From Nitrospirota bacterium (GTDB taxonomy: Bacteria; Nitrospirota; UBA9217), in assembly GCA_027456925.1 (NCBI GenBank), contig DAIDTZ010000028.1, positions 1 to 5,723 on the forward strand: a stretch of 5,723 nt of DNA, written 5' to 3'. The notes beneath the pieces were generated by a model. That model saw only the letters and a list, made by a program, of their open reading frames with translations. It was not told the DNA's origin and made no database searches. This document shows, one piece after another, positions 1-5,630 of the stretch. Both the position numbers and the translations under genes were made by a program. Each line of letters starts with the position of its first letter. Position 1 is the stretch's first letter.

Positions 1-79
1 CCCTGGCATCCGCTCTATCCAAGCCGGCTGCCAGAAGCATGAATAACAGGACAACAGTAAACACCATAATTCGTTTCAT
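1..79 (-). CDS. Exported protein, N-terminal fragment (signal peptide only)
   Basis: The gene starts with ATG at 79 and runs off the left edge, so only 26 codons are visible. The peptide begins MKRIMVFTVVLLFMLLAAG and continues LDRADAR: two basic residues, a hydrophobic core of about 15 residues, then small residues. This is a classical Sec signal peptide, with likely cleavage after an alanine near residues 18 to 25. No lipobox cysteine is visible in this part. A strong Shine-Dalgarno sequence (AAGGAGG, 7 nt before the ATG) supports the start. It lies downstream of smpB on the same strand but is separated by 125 nt, so it may be its own transcription unit. The mature protein is outside the window and its function cannot be told. 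Confidence 0.7.
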   Translation of the reverse strand, partial: MKRIMVFTVVLLFMLLAAGLDRADAR

Positions 80-86
80 AGTGCTG

Positions 87-93
87 CCTCCTT
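87..93 (-). promoter_or_regulatory. Ribosome binding site of the exported-protein gene
   Basis: Read on the minus strand this is AAGGAGG, a near-perfect anti-16S match, 7 nt before the ATG at 79. It is the strongest ribosome binding site in the window and the main reason to trust the short edge ORF. Confidence 0.7.
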
Positions 94-167
94 GATGTAA
101 ATTTCATGCGACTTAAGGCGCAGAACATCGTTTTCGACAAATTCTTTCCGATTCCTGATTTAGTGTA

Positions 168-176
168 ATTTTAGCA
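168..176 (-). promoter_or_regulatory. Possible extended -10 promoter for the exported-protein gene
   Basis: On the minus strand the sequence is TGCTAAAAT, which matches the extended -10 pattern TGnTATAAT with one mismatch in the hexamer. No good -35 box sits 16 to 18 nt upstream, which extended -10 promoters can tolerate. Transcription would start about 80 nt before the ATG at 79. The rest of the 80-204 gap shows no intrinsic terminator for smpB, only a short T run on the minus strand without a clear stem. This is a weak call from sequence alone. Confidence 0.25.
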
Positions 177-204
177 GAAGGGAAAAACAGTTGGGCAGGG
201 TCGA

Positions 205-672
205 TCAGCGGTTTCGTTCTTTTACCACGCGCTCAACTTCGCGCTTTGATTCCTTTGCCTTGATCGTCTCGCGCTTGTCAAACGCCTTCTTGCCTTTTGC
301 AAGGCCGATCAATACCTTGGCCCTGCCGCGCACGAAGTAGATCTTGAGCGGGATGAGCGTGAACCCCTTCTGCGTCATTTTCCAGGTAAGCTTGCGGATC
401 TCCTCCTTGTGCAGGAGGAGCTTGCGCGTCCGGAGCGGGTCGTGGTTGCTGATGTTGCCCATGGGATAGGGGCTGATGGTCGCGTTCAGGAGGAACATCT
501 CCTCGTTCTTCACGATGGCGTAGCTGTCCGTCAGGTTGGCGAGGCCCAGGCGCAGGGACTTCACTTCCGTGCCCTGGAGCGACATTCCGGCCTCGAGCGT
601 CTCCTCGATGAAGTAGTCGTGGTATGCCTTGCGGTTCGATGTGACCGCGGTGTCTTCTTTTTTTTCCGTCAT
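205..672 (-). CDS. smpB: SsrA-binding protein SmpB
   Basis: SmpB binds tmRNA (SsrA) and delivers it to stalled ribosomes, so that stuck peptides are tagged for proteolysis and the ribosome is released. From ATG at 672 the protein has 155 residues, the usual family length. Family signatures are visible in order: NRKAYHDYFIEE (about 13-24) and GTEVKSLR (34-41) of the OB-fold core, HDPLRTRKLLLHK (77-89), and the basic tail from about GLAKGKKAFDKRE to the end, which becomes helical in the decoding centre of the ribosome. A longer reading frame begins at TTG 720 and adds 16 residues, but these do not resemble SmpB, the TTG lacks a well-placed ribosome binding site, and that TTG forms part of a good -35 box. 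The ATG at 672 is therefore preferred, although it too has no clear Shine-Dalgarno. No tmRNA gene is next to it in this window. Confidence 0.96.
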   Translation of the reverse strand: MTEKKEDTAVTSNRKAYHDYFIEETLEAGMSLQGTEVKSLRLGLANLTDSYAIVKNEEMFLLNATISPYPMGNISNHDPLRTRKLLLHKEEIRKLTWKMTQKGFTLIPLKIYFVRGRAKVLIGLAKGKKAFDKRETIKAKESKREVERVVKERNR

Positions 673-692
673 AGGGGAATTATCTCTGCCAC

Positions 693-720
693 ATTGTAGC
701 CGAAACACTGCAAACTTCAA
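693..720 (-). promoter_or_regulatory. Probable sigma70-type promoter of smpB
   Basis: On the minus strand, TTGAAG (715-720, 4 of 6 to TTGACA) and TACAAT (693-698, 5 of 6 to TATAAT) are separated by 16 nt. Transcription would begin near 686, giving a leader of only about 13 nt before the ATG at 672, with no Shine-Dalgarno in it. This would let smpB be expressed separately from priA, whose stop codon is 142 nt upstream of the smpB start. The call rests on hexamer match and spacing only. Confidence 0.4.
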
Positions 721-742
721 GACCTTTATTCAGACACCAAAC

Positions 743-781
743 CTCAATTCGAAACCTTTATCCGGGGAAATGGGAATTGAG
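743..781 (-). repeat. Short inverted repeat in the priA-smpB gap
   Basis: CTCAATTC (743-750) and GAATTGAG (774-781) are perfect 8-bp inverted arms around a 23-nt loop. It lies just downstream of the priA stop on the transcribed strand, where a terminator would be expected. However, the stem is AT-rich, the loop is large and no U-tract follows, so an efficient intrinsic terminator is unlikely. Confidence 0.35.
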
Positions 782-814
782 AGGCGAAAGGGGGAAAAAC
801 ATTGACCAGAGACA

Positions 815-2992
815 CTACATCAAATTCACCGGGTCCACGTCCACGATGACCTTGCACTTCCGGCCATACTTTTCCTCCACCGCCTTCTTCCCTTCGAGGG
901 CAAGCATCCTGATCTTGTCCCGCTGCTGCGACAGGAGGAGCAGATGGAAGCGGAATTGCCCGCGCACCCGGGCGATGGGCGCGGCAGCAGGGCCGAGCAG
1001 CATTGTCTCTTTTCCCCGCATCAGGTGACGGATGCGGTTCTGCGCCGTCTTGGCGGCCTCGGAAGCATATTCTTCCTGAGCGCTCTTAATTTCGAGTTTA
1101 ATGATCCTCCCGACCGGGGGATAGTGAAGCTCCCTGCGAAAGACGATCTCTTCATTATAGAAGCCTTCGTAGTCGTGGGTCGTGCTGTGCTGGATCGAAT
1201 AATGGTTGGGGTTCATGGTCTGGATGACCACCTCGCCGCCCAGCTCGCCCCTCCCGGCCCTGCCCGCTGCCTGGGTGATGAGTTGAAAGGTCTTTTCCGC
1301 GGACCGGAAGTCCGGCAGGTTCAGGCCGATGTCGGCGTCGACCACGCCGACGAGCGTGACGCCCGGAAAGTCGTGGCCCTTTGCGATCATCTGCGTGCCC
1401 AAAAGGATGTCCACCTCCCGTTGGTCCACCTGCTGCAAAAGCGTATCGTAGGCATCCCTGCCCTTGACGGAGTCGCTGTCCATTCGCTTGAGCCGGGCGC
1501 CCGGAAAAAGCGTTTGCAGCTCTTCCTCGATCTTTTGCGTGCCCGAACCGATCAGCTTCAGCTCGATGCTCCGGCACGTGGGGCATTTATCCGGCGGTCG
1601 GGTGAAAAAACCGCAGTAATGGCACTTGAGCTTTCCTTCGCTCTTGTGAAAGGTGAGCGACACGCTGCAGCTTGGGCATTTGATTGCCGTGCCGCAGTCC
1701 CGGCAGATGAGGACTGACGAAAATCCCCGGCGGTTCAAAAGCAGGAGCGTCTGCTCGTTCTTGTCGAGCCGCTTTTGGATATCGTCGATCAAGCGGGGAG
1801 AATAGAGGTTGTTTTTCGGGAGCGTCTTGACGTCGATGACCAGCACGTCGGGCATGGGCCGGTTGTCCACGCGGTTCGCCAGCCGAAGGTAGCAATACTT
1901 GTTGTTTTTTGCGTTATAAAAGCTTTCGAGGGACGGCGTGGCTGAGCCGAGTACCACAACGGCGTTCTCGAACTTTGCCCGCACCACTGCCACGTCCCGC
2001 GCGTTGTAGCGGAGCCCCTCATCCTGTTTGTAGGAGTTTTCGTGCTCCTCGTCCACGATGATGATCCCGACCTGGGCAAAGGGGGCGAAGACCGCGGACC
2101 GGGCCCCGACGACCACATCCACCCCGCCGGACCGGATGCGGCGGTACTCGTCGGCCCGCTCACGGTCGGTGAGCCCGCTGTGCAGCACTGCCACGCGGCT
2201 GCCGAAACGGCCCCGGAACCTGCCGAGGAGCTGCGGCGTAAGCGCGATCTCGGGCACGAGCACGATGGCGCCCCTCCCGGTGCCCGCCAGTCCGGCAATG
2301 GCGTGAAGATAGACCTCGGTCTTGCCGCTTCCGGTCACGCCGTGCAAAAGAAAGACGCCAAAGGCCTGGGAGGAAACAGCTTCCTTGATCTTTGCCACCG
2401 CCTCCCGCTGCTCGGCCATGAGCCCGGGAGGGGTCGTCGCAATAAAAGGTTCACGCCCTTTCCCTGCGGCTTCCCGTTCGAGGACCTCGATCATTCCCGT
2501 TTGCACGAGCGATTTGATCGTCGCGCTCGAAAATCCGGTCAGCGCGCCAGCAGCCGTTTCCCCCTGCTCTGAAAGCAACTCGATCAGGGCCGCCTGTTTC
2601 TTTCCCTTCACAACAGGCTTCCCGGAAACAGGGAAGGACGCCGGCAAACGGAGAAATTTTTCTTTTTTCGGTTTTGCGCGGCCAACTGCTTTCGGCACCA
2701 CGGCCTCAAGGGTCTGGCCGAGGGGGTACAGGTAGTAATCGGACATCCAGCGGGCAAGAGCAAGAAGTTCTGGAAAGAGCGGATTGTCGAGGACTTCGAT
2801 CACGGACTTGAGGCCCGCTACCTCGGCCTTGTCCGGGAAACCCAGCACCGTGCCGGAAACACGCCTGCTGCCGAAGGGAACGAGCACGCGCACACCGGGG
2901 GCAAGGACGGACCGCATCTCTTCGGGCGCGCGATAGTGGAACGTTTTATTGACGGAAACACCGACGGCTATATCAACAACAAGGTCGGTCAT
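815..2992 (-). CDS. priA: Primosomal protein N' (replication restart helicase PriA)
   Basis: PriA is an ATP-driven 3'-to-5' DNA helicase that recognises abandoned replication forks and reloads the replicative helicase. The 725-residue protein is full length for the family (E. coli about 732). Domains in order: an N-terminal 3'-end-binding domain (about 1-105), a winged-helix region (about 130-180), helicase lobe 1 with Walker A GVTGSGKT (218-225), DEEH box (314-317) and GSATPS (349-354), then helicase lobe 2. Lobe 2 is interrupted by a zinc-binding segment holding all eight expected cysteines (430, 433, 439, 442, 457, 460, 470, 473), and helicase motif VI QAAGRAGR is at 574-581. The C-terminal domain ends VDVDPVNLM, as is typical. 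ATG at 2992 starts directly with the conserved N-terminal domain. No Shine-Dalgarno is evident upstream: the leader is A-rich (seven A) and abuts a 9-bp tandem repeat. No missing catalytic residue was found. Confidence 0.97.
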   Translation of the reverse strand: MTDLVVDIAVGVSVNKTFHYRAPEEMRSVLAPGVRVLVPFGSRRVSGTVLGFPDKAEVAGLKSVIEVLDNPLFPELLALARWMSDYYLYPLGQTLEAVVPKAVGRAKPKKEKFLRLPASFPVSGKPVVKGKKQAALIELLSEQGETAAGALTGFSSATIKSLVQTGMIEVLEREAAGKGREPFIATTPPGLMAEQREAVAKIKEAVSSQAFGVFLLHGVTGSGKTEVYLHAIAGLAGTGRGAIVLVPEIALTPQLLGRFRGRFGSRVAVLHSGLTDRERADEYRRIRSGGVDVVVGARSAVFAPFAQVGIIIVDEEHENSYKQDEGLRYNARDVAVVRAKFENAVVVLGSATPSLESFYNAKNNKYCYLRLANRVDNRPMPDVLVIDVKTLPKNNLYSPRLIDDIQKRLDKNEQTLLLLNRRGFSSVLICRDCGTAIKCPSCSVSLTFHKSEGKLKCHYCGFFTRPPDKCPTCRSIELKLIGSGTQKIEEELQTLFPGARLKRMDSDSVKGRDAYDTLLQQVDQREVDILLGTQMIAKGHDFPGVTLVGVVDADIGLNLPDFRSAEKTFQLITQAAGRAGRGELGGEVVIQTMNPNHYSIQHSTTHDYEGFYNEEIVFRRELHYPPVGRIIKLEIKSAQEEYASEAAKTAQNRIRHLMRGKETMLLGPAAAPIARVRGQFRFHLLLLSQQRDKIRMLALEGKKAVEEKYGRKCKVIVDVDPVNLM

Positions 2993-3003
2993 GGGATTTT
3001 TTT

Positions 3004-3026
3004 ACCGCAGAGGACGCAGAGGTCGC
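3004..3026. repeat. 9-bp tandem repeat in the priA leader
   Basis: CGCAGAGGA (3006-3014) and CGCAGAGGT (3015-3023) are tandem copies differing at the last base, followed by a third partial copy (CGC), and preceded by AC. The repeat sits 12 nt upstream of the priA ATG. A related word, ACCACAGAG, occurs at 5551-5559 before glyA, compared with ACCGCAGAG here at 3004-3012. This suggests a dispersed intergenic repeat family. Confidence 0.6.
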
Positions 3027-3085
3027 TGAAAATTAGCGGCATCATGCATGGGGCCAGCTCTCAGCGCTTTCCGCAAAAAGATATT

Positions 3086-3604
3086 TTAAGAAGGAGGCAA
3101 GCTTTGGTCCGACTTCTGGCTTCTGAGTTCTGACTTTTCGCTGTTCGTTTCTTTGCTGTTCAGGATGTCTTTGAGCTCGCTCATGAACTCGTTGATATCG
3201 CGGAACGACCGGTAGACCGAGGCGAACCGCACATAGGCGACCTCATCGAGCTTATGCAGCTTCTCCATGACCTCTTCGCCGATGGCCGCGCCGGGGATCT
3301 CCTTGAAGCCTTTTTCCTGGAGCGCTTTCTCGATCTCGTCGACGGTCTTCTCAAGGACCTCCAGGCTGATCGGCCGCTTTTCACAGGCCTTTTTCAGGCC
3401 GTTCAGGATCTTCATCCGGTCAAAAGGCTCGCGGCGGCCGTCTTTCTTGATGACCGACGGAAGCACGTCTTCTACCCGCTCGTAGGTCGTGAACCTGCCC
3501 CCGCACATGAGACATTCCCTCCTCCGCCGGATGGAATCGCCTTCCTTTCCCATCCGGGAGTCGACAACTTTGTTGTCCATGCTGGAACAGTGGGGGCAGC
3601 GCAT
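3086..3604 (-). CDS. nrdR: Transcriptional repressor NrdR
   Basis: NrdR is a zinc-ribbon / ATP-cone regulator that binds NrdR boxes at ribonucleotide reductase promoters and represses them according to bound ATP or dATP. The protein begins MRCPHC. The zinc ribbon uses C3, C6, C31 and C34, followed by the basic segment SIRRRREC. The ATP-cone spans about 49-139 (VIKKDGRREPFDRMKI through YVRFASVYRSFRDINEF). The family normally ends near residue 150, but this one runs to 172. The extra 22 or so residues (from NSKETNSE) are polar and low in complexity, and residues about 157-166 are encoded by a tandem heptamer repeat, so the tail is probably not functional. ATG at 3604 opens directly on the zinc ribbon, with a weak GAAGAG 8 nt upstream. 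It is co-directional with the dCMP deaminase gene, 63 nt away, consistent with a shared role in nucleotide supply. Confidence 0.96.
   Translation of the reverse strand: MRCPHCSSMDNKVVDSRMGKEGDSIRRRRECLMCGGRFTTYERVEDVLPSVIKKDGRREPFDRMKILNGLKKACEKRPISLEVLEKTVDEIEKALQEKGFKEIPGAAIGEEVMEKLHKLDEVAYVRFASVYRSFRDINEFMSELKDILNSKETNSEKSELRSQKSDQSLPPS
3107..3134. repeat. Heptamer tandem repeat inside the nrdR 3' end
   Basis: On the plus strand four 7-bp units follow one another: GTCCGAC, TTCTGGC, TTCTGAG and TTCTGAC (minus-strand form roughly GTCAGAA). Further degenerate units may continue toward 3160. The repeat lies within the nrdR frame and encodes residues about 157-166, beyond the normal end of the protein. 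Confidence 0.6.
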
Positions 3605-3644
3605 AGGGTAAGCTCTTCGTTCATGGCCCGCAGCTCATGGCGGT

Positions 3645-3679
3645 TGCTGTCAGCTATGAGCTATCAGCTACGAGCTGCT
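3645..3679. repeat. Heptamer tandem repeat between the dCMP deaminase gene and nrdR
   Basis: Five 7-bp units are seen on the plus strand: TGCTGTC, AGCTATG, AGCTATC, AGCTACG and AGCTGCT, with the middle three nearly identical. The repeat covers the end of the deaminase gene, including its TAG stop (3668-3670) and the last three serine codons, and continues into the 63-nt gap. AGCT in each unit is self-complementary, so the array can also fold. Confidence 0.6.
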
Positions 3680-4138
3680 CGACTTCTTGTACTGCGTGAT
3701 CTTGAGGCCCGACTCTTTCAGCATCTCGGCAGCGAGCGGATCGGGATAACCGTCCTCGAAGACAACATGCTTGACGCCGGCGTTGATGATCATCTTGGCG
3801 CAGATGCCGCAGGGCTGGTTCGTGCAGTAGAGCGTCGCGCCGTCGATGTTCGTCCCGTGCTTGGCTGCCTGGATGATGGCGTTCTGCTCGGCGTGGAGCC
3901 CGCGGCAGATCTCGTGCCGCTCGCCCGAGGGAATGCCCATCTGCTCGCGCAGACAGCCGCGGTCGAGACAGTGTGCGATGCCCGACGGCGTGCCGTTGTA
4001 GCCCGTGGCAAGGATGTTCTTGTCCTTCACAAGCACGGCGCCCACCTGTCTGCGGAGGCACGTGGCGCGCTTCTTCACCAGGTGCGCGATCTCCATGAAA
4101 TATTCGTCCCACGAGGGGCGTTGATGTTTTGTGGTCAT
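3668..4138 (-). CDS. comEB: Deoxycytidylate (dCMP) deaminase, ComEB type
   Basis: This zinc enzyme converts dCMP to dUMP and ammonia, feeding thymidylate synthesis in the cytosol. The 156-residue protein carries the cytidine/deoxycytidylate deaminase signature: HAE at 82-84 (zinc ligand H82 and catalytic E84) and PCGIC at 109-113 (zinc ligands C110 and C113). The segment HCLDRGCLREQMGIPSGERH with C78 before the HAE motif is typical of bacterial dCMP deaminases and distinguishes it from the riboflavin enzyme RibD, which has an added reductase domain. ATG at 4138 gives MTTKHQRPSWDEYFM; the SWDEYFM block is the conserved start of the family. Its GAGG ribosome-binding candidate is 13 nt away, rather far. 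The last residues SSSS and the stop codon lie in or next to a heptamer repeat. The gene sits between glyA and nrdR. The symbol is given by family similarity; a competence role is not implied. Confidence 0.92.
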   Translation of the reverse strand: MTTKHQRPSWDEYFMEIAHLVKKRATCLRRQVGAVLVKDKNILATGYNGTPSGIAHCLDRGCLREQMGIPSGERHEICRGLHAEQNAIIQAAKHGTNIDGATLYCTNQPCGICAKMIINAGVKHVVFEDGYPDPLAAEMLKESGLKITQYKKSSSS

Positions 4139-4157
4139 GATATATGCAGTGCCTCAG

Positions 4158-4261
4158 TCTTTGACACGGATAATGGCGGATTTGATCATGAAAAGGCATG
4201 ATCAGGCTTTTCTAAAATCCGCCTTTATCATACATCAATCCGTCCTGATCAGTGTCAAAGA
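4158..4261. repeat. Nested inverted repeat (104 bp) between glyA and the dCMP deaminase gene
   Basis: Three sets of arms nest inside each other. The outer arms TCTTTGACAC (4158-4167) and GTGTCAAAGA (4252-4261) are a perfect 10-bp match. The middle arms GGCGGATTT (4175-4183) and AAATCCGCC (4215-4223) are a perfect 9-bp match, extendable with mismatches. The inner arms TGATCATG (4183-4190) and CATGATCA (4197-4204) are perfect, with a 6-nt loop. GGAT (4168-4171) can also pair with ATCC (4238-4241), leaving bulges on the right side. TGATCA occurs three times. No U-tract follows on the minus strand, so it is not a standard intrinsic terminator. No direct duplication flanks it that would prove transposition. 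It could be a MITE-like relic or an mRNA processing or stability structure. Confidence 0.75.
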
Positions 4262-4271
4262 TGTGTCTTGT

Positions 4272-5519
4272 TTATACCTTGCTTCCGGCGAACATCGGAA
4301 ACTTGCTGCAGAACGCCTTGGTCCTCTCCTTGATCCCGGCAAGCGTTTCCGGCGCATGGCCGTTGGCCAGCGCGTCGCAGATAAGGTCGCCGATGATCTT
4401 CATCTCGGGTTCGCGCATTCCGCGGGTGGTCACGATGGGCGTTCCGAGCCGGATGCCGCTCGTGGTGACCGGCGGCTTCTGGTCAAAGGGGATGCTGTTC
4501 TTGTTCACCGTGATGCCCGCGGCGTCGAGCCACGTTTCAGCGTCCTTGCCCGTGATGTTCTTGGGAGACAGGTCCACGAGCATGAGGTGGTTTTCCGTCG
4601 CCCCGGAGACGATGCGGAAACCGTCTTCGGTCAGCCGCTTGGCCAGGGCCTGGGCGTTCTTCTTCACCTGGCGCTGGTAGTCCCTGAACCCGGGGGCGAG
4701 CGCTTCCTTGAACGATACGGCCTTGGCCGCGCTCACGTGCACGAGCGGACCGCCCTGGATGCCCGGGAAGATGACCTTGTCCACGGCCTTGGCGAATTTT
4801 TCCTTGCACATGATCATGCCGCCGCGGGGGCCGCGCAGGGTCTTGTGTGTGGTCGTGGTAACGAAATCCGCAAAGGGCGCCGGGTTCGGGTGCTCCCCTG
4901 CCGCGACGAGGCCGGCGATGTGCGCAATGTCGGCCATGAGGTATGCGCCCACCCTGTCCGCGATCTTCCGGAACCGGGCGAAGTCGAGGACCCGCGAATA
5001 GGCGCTGTAGCCGCACACGATCATCTTGGGCTTGTGCTCCATCGCCATGCGCTCGATTTCGTCGTAATTGAGAAGTTCGGTTTTTTTGTCAACACCGTAG
5101 GAAAAGGACTGGTAGAGCTGGCCCGAGAAACTGACGCTTGCCCCGTGGGTCAAATGTCCGCCGTGCGGCAGGCCCATGCCGAGGATCGTGTCCCCGGGTT
5201 TGAGCACGCTGAAGTAGACCGCCATATTGGCGGAAGAACCCGAGTGGGGCTGCACGTTCACGTGCTCTGCGCCGAAAAGCTGCTTCGCTCGTTCGATGGC
5301 CAGCGACTCGACGACATCGGCGAACTGGCACCCGCCGTAGTACCGGCGGTTCGGGTAGCCCTCCGCGTACTTGTTAGTGAACACCGAGCCCTGCGCTTCG
5401 AGCACCGCGTTGCTCACGTAATTCTCCGACGCGATCAGGACGATCTTGGAGAGCTCGCGCTCCTCCTCGCCCTTGATCGCGTTAAAAACCTCGGGGTCCG
5501 TCTGTTTCAGTTCTGACAT
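4272..5519 (-). CDS. glyA: Serine hydroxymethyltransferase
   Basis: This PLP enzyme interconverts serine plus tetrahydrofolate with glycine plus 5,10-methylene-tetrahydrofolate, the main source of one-carbon units for thymidylate, purines and methionine. The 415-residue protein matches the family length. Visible signatures are SENYVS (31-36), YAEGYPNRRYYGG (51-63), GGHLTHG (120-126), MADIAHIAGL (195-204, with the aspartate that contacts the PLP ring nitrogen at 197), the PLP-lysine motif TTTTHK (221-226, Schiff-base K226), and SGIRLGTP (354-361, substrate-carboxylate arginine R357). ATG at 5519 has AAAGGA 7 nt upstream and gives MSELKQTDPEVFNAI, a normal start. An upstream GTG at 5603 would add 28 residues unlike the family, encoded by intergenic repeat DNA, and is rejected. 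It heads the dNTP-related genes and is followed by a 133-nt gap holding a nested inverted repeat. Confidence 0.98.
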   Translation of the reverse strand: MSELKQTDPEVFNAIKGEEERELSKIVLIASENYVSNAVLEAQGSVFTNKYAEGYPNRRYYGGCQFADVVESLAIERAKQLFGAEHVNVQPHSGSSANMAVYFSVLKPGDTILGMGLPHGGHLTHGASVSFSGQLYQSFSYGVDKKTELLNYDEIERMAMEHKPKMIVCGYSAYSRVLDFARFRKIADRVGAYLMADIAHIAGLVAAGEHPNPAPFADFVTTTTHKTLRGPRGGMIMCKEKFAKAVDKVIFPGIQGGPLVHVSAAKAVSFKEALAPGFRDYQRQVKKNAQALAKRLTEDGFRIVSGATENHLMLVDLSPKNITGKDAETWLDAAGITVNKNSIPFDQKPPVTTSGIRLGTPIVTTRGMREPEMKIIGDLICDALANGHAPETLAGIKERTKAFCSKFPMFAGSKV

Positions 5520-5526
5520 GCCGTTA

Positions 5527-5532
5527 TCCTTT
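5527..5532 (-). promoter_or_regulatory. Ribosome binding site that fixes the glyA start
   Basis: On the minus strand AAAGGA lies 7 nt before the ATG at 5519. It decides between that ATG and the in-frame GTG at 5603, which lies in repeat DNA. No confident promoter hexamer pair was found in the 178-nt region upstream of glyA. Confidence 0.6.
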
Positions 5533-5582
5533 GATCTAAAAGAGTATTGAACCACAGAGCATTTAACCACGGATGAACACGG

Positions 5583-5599
5583 GTGCGGCTTTGCCGCAC
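5583..5599. repeat. Perfect hairpin GTGCGGC-TTT-GCCGCAC
   Basis: Seven GC-rich base pairs close a 3-nt loop. It is flanked by direct copies of ACACGGG, which overlap the stem by one base on the left and share the end of the stem on the right. In the minus-strand transcript it would lie in any glyA leader. No U-tract follows, so termination is not expected. Confidence 0.6.
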
Positions 5600-5616
5600 A
5601 CACGGGAAAGATTCTA

Positions 5617-5630
5617 CGGTTTTAAAACCG
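5617..5630. repeat. 14-bp palindrome CGGTTTTAAAACCG
   Basis: This is a perfect palindrome without a loop, in the middle of the inverted-repeat element before glyA. Such symmetry could be the binding site of a dimeric regulator or simply part of the repeat. No second copy was seen in the window, so a regulatory role is unproven. Confidence 0.4.

Noticed and set aside
80..204. tmRNA gene (ssrA) beside smpB
   Set aside because: The 125-nt gap is too short for a tmRNA and shows no tRNA-like ends or tag reading frame.
944..1717. Plus-strand frame of 257 codons inside priA, and several other long frames opposite priA
   Set aside because: They are antisense or shifted-frame shadows of priA with low-complexity, arginine- and alanine-rich translations and no ribosome binding sites.
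3091..3130. Plus-strand AAGGAGG followed by TTG at 3104, suggesting a small gene
   Set aside because: The frame closes after nine codons within the heptamer repeat, so it is coincidental.
4139..4156. NrdR-box-like word with central ATATAT before the deaminase gene
   Set aside because: Only the centre and a few flanking bases match the 16-bp consensus, and no second box in phase was found.
3254..4201. Plus-strand frame of 315 codons spanning nrdR and the deaminase gene
   Set aside because: It runs through two well-supported genes on the other strand and through the repeat between them. No family resemblance is seen.
4131..5516. Long plus-strand reading frame (461 codons) antisense to glyA
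   Set aside because: It mirrors the glyA coding strand, has no recognisable domain, and is explained by GC-rich codon bias. The minus-strand protein is unmistakable.
5520..5603. GTG start at 5603 adding 28 residues to glyA
   Set aside because: The extension (MCAAKPHPCSSVVK...) is translated repeat DNA, unlike any SHMT N-terminus. ATG 5519 has a good ribosome binding site.
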